Source: Candidatus Solibacter sp. (GTDB taxonomy: Bacteria > Acidobacteriota > Terriglobia > Bryobacterales > Bryobacteraceae). From it: a stretch of 7,085 nucleotides of DNA. The translations under genes were made by a program, and so were the position numbers. The stretch spans positions 1 to 7,085 of the forward strand of contig JADGNT010000254.1 of NCBI GenBank assembly GCA_017883345.1. Direction: 5' to 3'. The notes under the pieces are model-generated. The model had not been told where the DNA came from. It saw nothing but the letters and a program-made list of their open reading frames with translations, and did not search any database. This document shows positions 1 through 4,718 of this stretch, one piece after another (the first letter of the stretch is position 1; the number at the start of each line of letters is the position of its first letter).

Positions 1-50
1 ATGGGGAAGGCGGCCATTCACCGGGCTCACTTGGAGTTTGCGAAGTGCGA

Positions 51-160
51 TTTGACGCGGAGACACGGAGGCGCGGAGAAAGAGGCGGAGAGCACATAAG
101 AGAGTTGGGGCAAAGGAAAGTCAAAACCTGAGCGCGCAGAGGGAGCGGAGAACGCGGAGC
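51..160. repeat. Degenerate 8/9-base GCGGAGA-type intergenic repeat tract
   Basis: Two clusters of short tandem units built on a G-x-CGCGGA core are visible. The first has three consecutive 8-base units, gacgcgga (54-61), gacacgga (62-69) and ggcgcgga (70-77), followed by gaaagaggcgga (78-89). The second has three consecutive 9-base units, gcgcgcaga (132-140), gggagcgga (141-149) and gaacgcgga (150-158). An AG-rich stretch without clear units separates them. The tract lies downstream of aroK, outside any convincing gene. A related tract occurs at 4581-4676, so this is a dispersed family rather than a chance run. I recall similar CGCGGAGA/CGCAGAGA-like runs in intergenic DNA of several environmental bacteria, but know no assigned function. 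There are no spacers of CRISPR length. Confidence 0.7.
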
Positions 161-234
161 AGTCCGAGCTTCGCTCGGACTGGCAGGCGGGAGCGCCTGC
201 CCCACCAAAGCATGGACAAGGCAGCGCCTTATCC
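161..234. repeat. Three tandem hairpins downstream of aroK (REP-like, possible 3'-end element)
   Basis: Three inverted repeats follow one another. Positions 161-169 pair with 173-181 (9 bp, perfect, 3-base loop). Positions 182-189 pair with 194-201 (8 bp, perfect, loop ggag) and abut the first. Positions 214-222 pair with 226-234 (9 bp, 3-base loop) with one non-Watson-Crick position. That position is C-A on plus-strand RNA but G-U on minus-strand RNA, so the third hairpin folds better in the transcript that runs out of aroK, whose stop codon is 22 bases away. No U-tract follows on either strand, so it is not a textbook intrinsic terminator. It may protect or define the 3' end of the aroK mRNA, or be a REP-type dispersed palindrome. 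The structures are directly visible; the function is inferred. Confidence 0.6.
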
Positions 235-255
235 CACGGGAGTGGACAGTGGTGG

Positions 256-786
256 TCATTTGAAGAGGGGGTGGGCGAGGATGGCGGCGACGGTGATTTC
301 GGGGTCGTCGCCAACGATGGGAACGTGCACGTCGGCCAGGCGGTAGTGGTCGCGACGCGCCGCGTAGAGCGCGGCGAAGGCTGCCGGATCGCGCGCTAGC
401 GGCCGGTGGGTGGTCTGGCCGACGCGGTGCTGCACGGTTTCGAAAGGGCAATCCAGCCAGACCGTGATGCCGTTGTTCTCAAGCAGCGTGCGGTTGTCCG
501 GCTGGCTGAAGGCGCCGCCGCCGAGGGCCAGGACGGCGGGGCGGCCGCGTTCAATCCAGCAAACGTGTTGGCGGATGACGGCGGTTTCGATGCGGCGGAA
601 CTCGGGCTCGCCGCGCGCGGCAAAGAGATCGGCGATGGCGGTCTTTTCGGCGGCCTCAATCTCGGCGTCGGTATCGAAGAAACTCCAGCCCAGGCGATGG
701 GCGAGATGACGTCCGACAGTGGTTTTGCCGGCTCCCATGAAGCCGACCACGTAGATTCCGGGTGTGCGCTTCAGTCTGAGGTTCAT
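256..786 (-). CDS. aroK: Shikimate kinase
   Basis: This 176-residue cytoplasmic enzyme phosphorylates shikimate with ATP to shikimate 3-phosphate, in the chorismate pathway to aromatic amino acids. The length is normal for single-domain AroK. Visible landmarks are a Walker A P-loop (G15 to T22, GFMGAGKT), the D38-T-D40 pair (Mg/shikimate), R64 in the FRRIE segment (shikimate contact), the G89-G90-G91 loop, the lid arginine R128 in HRPLA, and R145 in the C-terminal YAARRDHY segment that usually contacts nucleotide. All expected functional residues are present. The start at 784-786 is chosen because it lies nine residues before the first core strand and makes an ATGA overlap with the upstream SDR stop. 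A 47-residue upstream extension in the same frame is SDR coding sequence read out of frame. Translation is probably coupled to the SDR; only a weak GGA precedes the ATG. Confidence 0.95.
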   Translation of the reverse strand: MNLRLKRTPGIYVVGFMGAGKTTVGRHLAHRLGWSFFDTDAEIEAAEKTAIADLFAARGEPEFRRIETAVIRQHVCWIERGRPAVLALGGGAFSQPDNRTLLENNGITVWLDCPFETVQHRVGQTTHRPLARDPAAFAALYAARRDHYRLADVHVPIVGDDPEITVAAILAHPLFK

Positions 787-1556
787 GCGGTTCCGTTGAG
801 GGATGCCATGCGCGCTTCCACGATGGCGGGGAATAGGCGCATGGCGAGCACCAAGAGCCAGCCCGAGCGGGGCGTAACTACGGTGCGGGCATCGCGCTCC
901 ACGCCGCGGCGAATGGCCTCCGCGCACTGCTCGGGGGTGATGGCGAAGCGGCGCGCCTTTTGTACTTTTTCGGGGGCTTGCCCGGCGCGGACGTTCTTCT
1001 GGAATCCGGTCTTTACATAGCCGGGGCAGACCAGCATGGTGCGCACGCCATCGCGCATCAGTTCGATGCGCTGGCCTTCGGTGAGCGCGCCCAGCGCGGA
1101 CTTGGTGACGCTGTAGAGGGTCAGCCAGGGGAGCACCACCTTGCCGCCGATGGAGCCCACGTTGACCAGCATGCCGGAGCGCCGCGCGCGCATGGGCGGC
1201 ACGACGAGCTGGGTCATGGCGAGGGGTGCGAAGAAATTCAATTCCATGAGGTAGCGGGCTTCCTCGATGGGCATCTCCCAGGAGGGCTGGTAGATGCCGG
1301 CGCCGGCGTTGTTGATCAGGATATCGATGACGCCGAAACGCTCCAGGGTGCGCCCGACCACGCGGCGGCGGTCCTGGTCCGTGGTGATGTCGCCCGGAGT
1401 GACGAGGGCATCGGGGCCGGCGGCGCGGCGCAAGCCCTCTTCATTGCGCGCGGTGAGGGAGAGGCGGGCTCCGGAAGTGGCGAACTCGCGGGCGCAGGCG
1501 GCGCCGATGCCTTCGGAGGCTCCGGTAATGAGCACCACTTTGCCGTCAATTCGCAT
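783..1556 (-). CDS. Short-chain dehydrogenase/reductase (classical SDR), substrate unknown
   Basis: This 257-residue protein has a Rossmann fold typical of classical SDR oxidoreductases. The glycine-rich cofactor motif is TGASEGIG (residues 11-18), NNAG lies at 82-85, and the catalytic set is N107, S135, Y148 and K152 (YSVTK), with the usual 13-residue Ser-Tyr spacing. R37 after the second strand (TAR) suggests preference for NADP(H). The C-terminus (about 229-252) is unusually hydrophobic (GWLLVLAMRLFP), as in SDRs that contact membranes or lipid substrates; this is an inference. The start at 1554-1556 is placed at MRIDGKVVLITGAS, the standard SDR N-terminus. An in-frame ATG at 1599-1601 would add 15 residues and cannot be excluded. 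No clear Shine-Dalgarno is seen at either. The stop overlaps the aroK start by four bases, so the two form a transcription unit, although no pathway link is evident. Confidence 0.92.
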   Translation of the reverse strand: MRIDGKVVLITGASEGIGAACAREFATSGARLSLTARNEEGLRRAAGPDALVTPGDITTDQDRRRVVGRTLERFGVIDILINNAGAGIYQPSWEMPIEEARYLMELNFFAPLAMTQLVVPPMRARRSGMLVNVGSIGGKVVLPWLTLYSVTKSALGALTEGQRIELMRDGVRTMLVCPGYVKTGFQKNVRAGQAPEKVQKARRFAITPEQCAEAIRRGVERDARTVVTPRSGWLLVLAMRLFPAIVEARMASLNGTA

Positions 1557-1610
1557 GGGATCGCACTTGCGCAGGCTGCCGTGGCCGCGCAGAAACGTCA
1601 TAATAGTACC
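1557..1610. promoter_or_regulatory. Divergent intergenic region with candidate -10 elements
   Basis: Only 54 bases separate the chosen start of the minus-strand SDR from that of the plus-strand LonN gene, so both operons' promoters should lie here or extend into the genes. On the plus strand, cataat at 1599-1604 matches the TATAAT consensus at five of six positions. Its predicted transcription start would fall at about 1611, the ATG itself. On the minus strand, TACTAT (complement of 1603-1608) is a weaker candidate and overlaps it. I see no -35 box at good spacing and no Shine-Dalgarno before the LonN ATG. The reading is therefore tentative. Confidence 0.3.
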
Positions 1611-2240
1611 ATGGTGAAGGGGCTCATCCCGCTGTTCCCGCTGCAACTCGTGGTCTTCCCGAGGGTCCACCTTCCGCTGCACATTTTTGAAGACCGGTAC
1701 AAGGAGATGGTGGGCGACGCGATACGGGACGGTGCGGAGTTCGGCATCGTGCTGGCCAAAGAGGACGGGATTCTGAACGCCGGCTGCACGGTGATGGTGG
1801 AGAAGGTGCTGGAGATGTATCCCGACGGACGAATGGACATCCTGACGTGCGGGCAGCGCCGCTTCGAGATCGTGAGCCTGAACGAAGAAAAGGAGTATCT
1901 ACAGGCGGAAGTTGAATTCTTCGATGACGACGATCTGGCGCCTGTGCCGGCGGAGCTGCGCGACCGGGCGCTTTCCAATTACCGCGCGCTGAGCCGGCTG
2001 GCCAGCGCGCGGGGACACAGCGACCCGGACTTGGAGGATCGGCAGGTGAGCTTTCAGGTGGCGCAGGCGGTACCGGACCTGGATTTCCTGAGCATGATTT
2101 TGCGGGATCGCTCGGAAAGCGCGCGGTTGCGGCAGTTCAACCAATACCTGGCGGAATATCTGCCGCGGCAGCGTTCCATCGAGCGCATGAAGGAACTGGC
2201 GCCAACCAACGGGCACGGTCCCAAACCCGCGGGGCTGTAA
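1611..2240 (+). CDS. Stand-alone Lon N-terminal (LonN / Lon substrate-binding) domain protein
   Basis: This 209-residue protein consists of the domain found at the N-terminus of Lon protease, with no AAA+ ATPase or Ser-Lys protease part. The signature is at the very start: IPLFPLQLVVFP (6-17) followed by LPLHIFEDRY (21-30). A beta-rich half follows (FGIVLAKEDG, CTVMVEKVLEMYPDGRMDI, GQRRFEIVSL). From about residue 120 the protein is helical with many charged residues, as in the LonN helical bundle. In Lon this domain helps recognise substrates. The job of the stand-alone family (PUA-like fold; eukaryotic cereblon carries a relative) is not settled in bacteria, so binding of a peptide or small ligand is only inferred. 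The ATG at 1611 is chosen from the family N-terminus; upstream codons in frame are antisense to the SDR. No Shine-Dalgarno is seen. It is the first gene of a three-gene operon, three bases before the tonB-like gene. Confidence 0.9.
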   Translation: MVKGLIPLFPLQLVVFPRVHLPLHIFEDRYKEMVGDAIRDGAEFGIVLAKEDGILNAGCTVMVEKVLEMYPDGRMDILTCGQRRFEIVSLNEEKEYLQAEVEFFDDDDLAPVPAELRDRALSNYRALSRLASARGHSDPDLEDRQVSFQVAQAVPDLDFLSMILRDRSESARLRQFNQYLAEYLPRQRSIERMKELAPTNGHGPKPAGL

Positions 2241-2243
2241 CGC

Positions 2244-3875
2244 ATGATGGCAGCCGGCGGCGGCACGATACCGCGGGGGCGCAGCCGGCTTTCGTTCGCG
2301 GTGTCTGGCTGTCTGCACGGCTGCGTGCTGGCGTGGGTGATTCTGGGGGACACGGGGCGACCGCGGCACGATACCCCGGGGGCGCAATCGATTTACGATC
2401 GGGAGATCCGGCCGAACGAGAAACGAATCGTCTGGTACAGCTTGCGGGAGAAGCTGCCGGAGATTGCGCCGGCGGATCTCCTGCCCGACGCCCGGCCGGC
2501 CCGAGCGCGCGTGAAAAGGCCAGAGACGATGGTGGCCGGCGCCAGGGACGATGCGCGGCCGGCCCCCCTGATCTGGGCGCCGGAGCCGGAAGTGGCTCCG
2601 CCCAAAGTGATGCCTCTGCCTAATGTAGTAGCGGTGGCGCCGCCGAAAGTGGTGCGGCCGTTTGTGGCGCCGCCGGTGAAACTCGTGGCGCCGCCACCCG
2701 CCGCGCCGTTGCCCGAAGCGCCGCGCGTGGTAACGGCGGATGTGAAGACCGCCCTGCCGCTGCCGGCGGTAGCGGCAAAACTGCCGCCCCGCGCGTTCAC
2801 GCCTCCACCCAATGTCCGCATGCAAAGACAGGCCATGCTGCCACTTCCGGAGGGTCCTCAGCCAACCATGGTGGTGGAGCCGAATGCGCTGCCGTTTCCC
2901 AACGCGGGGCCGCGACCGCAACCCCGGGCATTCACTGCACCGCCCGCGAAATCGCGTGTGGTGGCCGCGGTAGTTTTGCCGGCGGCACCCGAGGTCGCTG
3001 GGGTAAGCGCAACGAAAGCGGGCTTGGAAAAGGTGCTTCGGGGCTATCTGCCACCGCAGCTTCCAGCCATGCCGCCCGCGGCGCCGGTACTCTCCGCCGA
3101 GCCGCCCGCGGTGCCCGAAGTTCGAGGGGCGATGGCCGAGGCGTCGCTGGCAATTGTCGGGCTGAATCCGGCCAAGACTATGGAAGTTCCGGCGCCTCCG
3201 GGCTCGCGGGCGGCGGGTTTCTCGGCTGGTCCCGAGGCACGGGCGGAAGGCGGCCCGAACGCCCATCGCATCGCCCTGCTGAACGTCCCGGGTCTGGTGG
3301 TGAGTGGCGGCGCCAAAGACACACAACCGACCCTGATGGCGCACTTCTCGCCGACTTCGAAGGAGAATCTGTTGGCGGCGGCGCGCATGTCGATGGCGGC
3401 GGCGCCAAAAGTCCCGGTGGAACCGCGCGCGCCGCGCGTGGCGGAAGCACCCGATCCGCGGTTTGCCGGGAGGGTGGTGTATGCCATCGCCATCCAGATG
3501 CCCAATGTGACGAGCTTTTCGGGGAGCTGGCTGGTGTGGTTCGCGGAGCGCGAGCCGGAGCCAAAGGGTACCCCCGGAGCGGCGCCGCGGCAGATGCGGC
3601 CGCCGGGGGTGGTGCGAAAGGTGGATCCCAAGTACATCGCCGCGGCGGCAGAGGAGCGGGTGGAGGGCACGGTGCGGCTGTTCGGTGTGATCGGCAAAGA
3701 CGGGCATGTCGGCGGGATCGCGTTGCTGCGCCAACTGGACGAACGGCTGGACCGCAGCGCGCGGGAGGCGTTGGCGAAATGGGAGTTCACGCCCGCGCTA
3801 CGGGACGGCGTTGCGGTGGACGTGGATGCCATTTTCGAGATACCGTTCCATCTGGCCCCGCGACCGAAACAATGA
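2244..3875 (+). CDS. TonB-family energy transducer with long proline-rich linker
   Basis: This 543-residue inner-membrane protein is predicted to pass proton-motive energy from an ExbB/ExbD motor to outer-membrane transporters. Residues 16-35 form a single N-terminal membrane segment. Within it S21-x3-H25 matches the Ser-x3-His motif of E. coli TonB (S16, H20), which is needed for coupling to ExbB/ExbD. Residues about 80-400 are proline/alanine-rich periplasmic linker with repeats (VAPP at 131, 141 and 148; RAFTPPP at 183, RAFTAPP at 228). A hydrophobic, better-conserved-looking block lies at 407-437 (GRVVYAIAIQMPN, then GSWLVWFAE). Residues 453-543 are the TonB C-terminal domain: RKVDPKY, VEGTVRLFGVIGKDGHV, ERLDRSAREALAKWEFTPA, IFEIPF. 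It is more than twice the length of E. coli TonB, mainly through the linker. ATGs at 2244 and 2247 are both possible; GGGG at 2231-2234 may be a weak ribosome site. No exbB, exbD or receptor gene lies in the window, so no gene symbol is assigned. Confidence 0.88.
   Translation: MMAAGGGTIPRGRSRLSFAVSGCLHGCVLAWVILGDTGRPRHDTPGAQSIYDREIRPNEKRIVWYSLREKLPEIAPADLLPDARPARARVKRPETMVAGARDDARPAPLIWAPEPEVAPPKVMPLPNVVAVAPPKVVRPFVAPPVKLVAPPPAAPLPEAPRVVTADVKTALPLPAVAAKLPPRAFTPPPNVRMQRQAMLPLPEGPQPTMVVEPNALPFPNAGPRPQPRAFTAPPAKSRVVAAVVLPAAPEVAGVSATKAGLEKVLRGYLPPQLPAMPPAAPVLSAEPPAVPEVRGAMAEASLAIVGLNPAKTMEVPAPPGSRAAGFSAGPEARAEGGPNAHRIALLNVPGLVVSGGAKDTQPTLMAHFSPTSKENLLAAARMSMAAAPKVPVEPRAPRVAEAPDPRFAGRVVYAIAIQMPNVTSFSGSWLVWFAEREPEPKGTPGAAPRQMRPPGVVRKVDPKYIAAAAEERVEGTVRLFGVIGKDGHVGGIALLRQLDERLDRSAREALAKWEFTPALRDGVAVDVDAIFEIPFHLAPRPKQ
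2634..2695 (+). repeat. Three exact copies of an 11-base unit inside the TonB linker
   Basis: The 11-mer gtggcgccgcc occurs at 2634-2644, 2664-2674 and 2685-2695, always in the same reading frame, encoding VAPP each time. A diverged form, gtggctccgcc, precedes it at about 2592-2602. In-frame, nearly identical units suggest that the linker grows and shrinks by short duplications. Composition bias of a Pro/Ala-rich high-GC segment can also give such matches. Confidence 0.5.
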
Positions 3876-4558
3876 ACCGCCAACACCTGATCGTCGATGC
3901 CGACGACACGCTCTGGGAAAACAACATCTACTTCGAGCGTGCGTTCGAGGAGTTTGTGGCGTTCCTGGATCATTCATCGATGGCGCCGCAGGAGGTCCGC
4001 GACATTTTGGATGAGATGGAACGGACCAACGCCAAGATCCACGGGTACGGCTCGCTGAACTTCGGCCGCAATCTGGGGCAGTGTTACGAGCACCTGGTGG
4101 AACGGGAAATACGCGAGGACGATCTGGGGACGGTGATGGGCTTCGCCGAGCGCATTCTGGAATGCCCCATGGAGGTGATTCCGGGGGTCCCGGAAACGCT
4201 CCGCTACCTGGCGGGACGGCACGATCTCACGCTCTTCACCAAGGGGCATGTGGACGAACAGAAGCTGAAGATCGACCGCTCCGGCCTGGGTGGGTTCTTC
4301 CAGCACACGGCGATCGTGAAAGAGAAAGATGCGGCGGCGTACCGGCGCCTGGTGGCGGAGCGGGGGATGGACGCGGCGGTCACGTGGATGATCGGCAACA
4401 GCCCGAAATCGGACGTGAATCCGGCGCTGGAAGCGGGGTTGAACGCGGTGTTCGTGCCGCACGCGCATACCTGGGTGTTGGAGAAACAGGATCTGCGGCC
4501 AGGGAAGGGGCGCCTGCTGGTGCTGGAGAAGTTCGAAGACCTGCGGGAGAGGTTCTAA
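3872..4558 (+). CDS. HAD-superfamily hydrolase (subfamily I type), probable phosphatase
   Basis: This 228-residue cytoplasmic protein carries the complete haloacid-dehalogenase catalytic set. Motif I is LIVDADDT (nucleophile D9, general acid/base D11), motif II is LTLFTKG (T123), motif III is a Lys in VKEKD (K150 or K152), and motif IV is MIGNSPKSDVNPA (acidic residue D181). A helical cap insert follows motif I at about 16-98, rich in acidic and aromatic residues, and the IPGVPETLRYL segment leads into motif II. A Mg-dependent phosphomonoesterase is most likely; the substrate cannot be read from the sequence. The ATG at 3872 overlaps the tonB-like stop as ATGA and gives the normal HAD N-terminus. 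The long in-frame upstream extension is tonB coding sequence in another frame. No Shine-Dalgarno is visible, so translation is likely coupled to the preceding gene. It is the last gene of the operon. Confidence 0.92.
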   Translation: MNRQHLIVDADDTLWENNIYFERAFEEFVAFLDHSSMAPQEVRDILDEMERTNAKIHGYGSLNFGRNLGQCYEHLVEREIREDDLGTVMGFAERILECPMEVIPGVPETLRYLAGRHDLTLFTKGHVDEQKLKIDRSGLGGFFQHTAIVKEKDAAAYRRLVAERGMDAAVTWMIGNSPKSDVNPALEAGLNAVFVPHAHTWVLEKQDLRPGKGRLLVLEKFEDLRERF

Positions 4559-4580
4559 GGGAGTTCGAGGGAAGCGCCTT

Positions 4581-4676
4581 CAACGCGGAGACGCGGAGTG
4601 CCATGCCACGGACGACGTGCCGGTGGAATGGGATGGGAAACCCGAGAGGCATTTTGACGCGAAGGCGCGGGAGAAG
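4581..4676. repeat. Second GCGGAGA-type repeat locus in the convergent spacer
   Basis: The 160-base spacer between the convergent HAD and M1-like genes has no plausible gene. It holds an exact tandem pair of acgcggag (4583-4590, 4591-4598). It also holds a degenerate copy (about 4652-4674, ttttgacgcgaaggcgcggg then agaa) of the left-hand tract at 51-79. Relative to that copy, one 8-base unit is missing and single bases have changed. Finding the tttgacgcg lead-in at both loci supports a shared dispersed element. A short 5-bp hairpin (4703-4707 with 4711-4715) sits just past the M1-like stop but has no U-tract, so I do not call a terminator. Confidence 0.6.
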
Positions 4677-4718
4677 AATGCCCCCAGGAATGGGGTCATG
4701 GCAGCCTGAAAGGCTACG

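Noticed and set aside
1..99. Possible tail of a plus-strand gene entering from the left (frame 1 open to TAA at 97-99)
   Set aside because: Only 32 codons, about half of them within the repeat tract, and no recognisable sequence. The evidence is too thin to call a partial gene.
51..160. CRISPR array
   Set aside because: Units are 8-9 bases and contiguous, with no 25-40 base repeats, no unique spacers and no cas gene.
27..314. A 95-codon minus-strand open frame over the repeats and the end of aroK
   Set aside because: Ser/Pro-rich product derived from the GCGGAGA repeats and hairpins; no motif, no ribosome site, and it overlaps the aroK 3' end in another frame.
960..1610. In-frame upstream extension of the LonN gene (217 codons)
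   Set aside because: It lies antisense to the SDR coding sequence, and the LonN family N-terminus begins precisely at the ATG at 1611.
1899..3734. A 611-codon minus-strand open frame antisense to the LonN and TonB genes
   Set aside because: Its translation is rich in Arg/His/Gly with no recognisable motif, and it lies opposite two well-supported genes. Long antisense frames are expected in high-GC DNA with strong third-position bias.
3536..3871. N-terminal extension of the HAD hydrolase by 112 codons
   Set aside because: The extension overlaps the TonB C-terminal domain in another frame and is Gly/Arg/Ala-rich; motif I of HAD proteins starts within the first 15 residues from the ATG at 3872.
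4559..4718. Bidirectional rho-independent terminator between the convergent genes
   Set aside because: Only short stems (4-5 bp) without a U-tract are visible. Termination probably occurs here, but no canonical signal can be shown.
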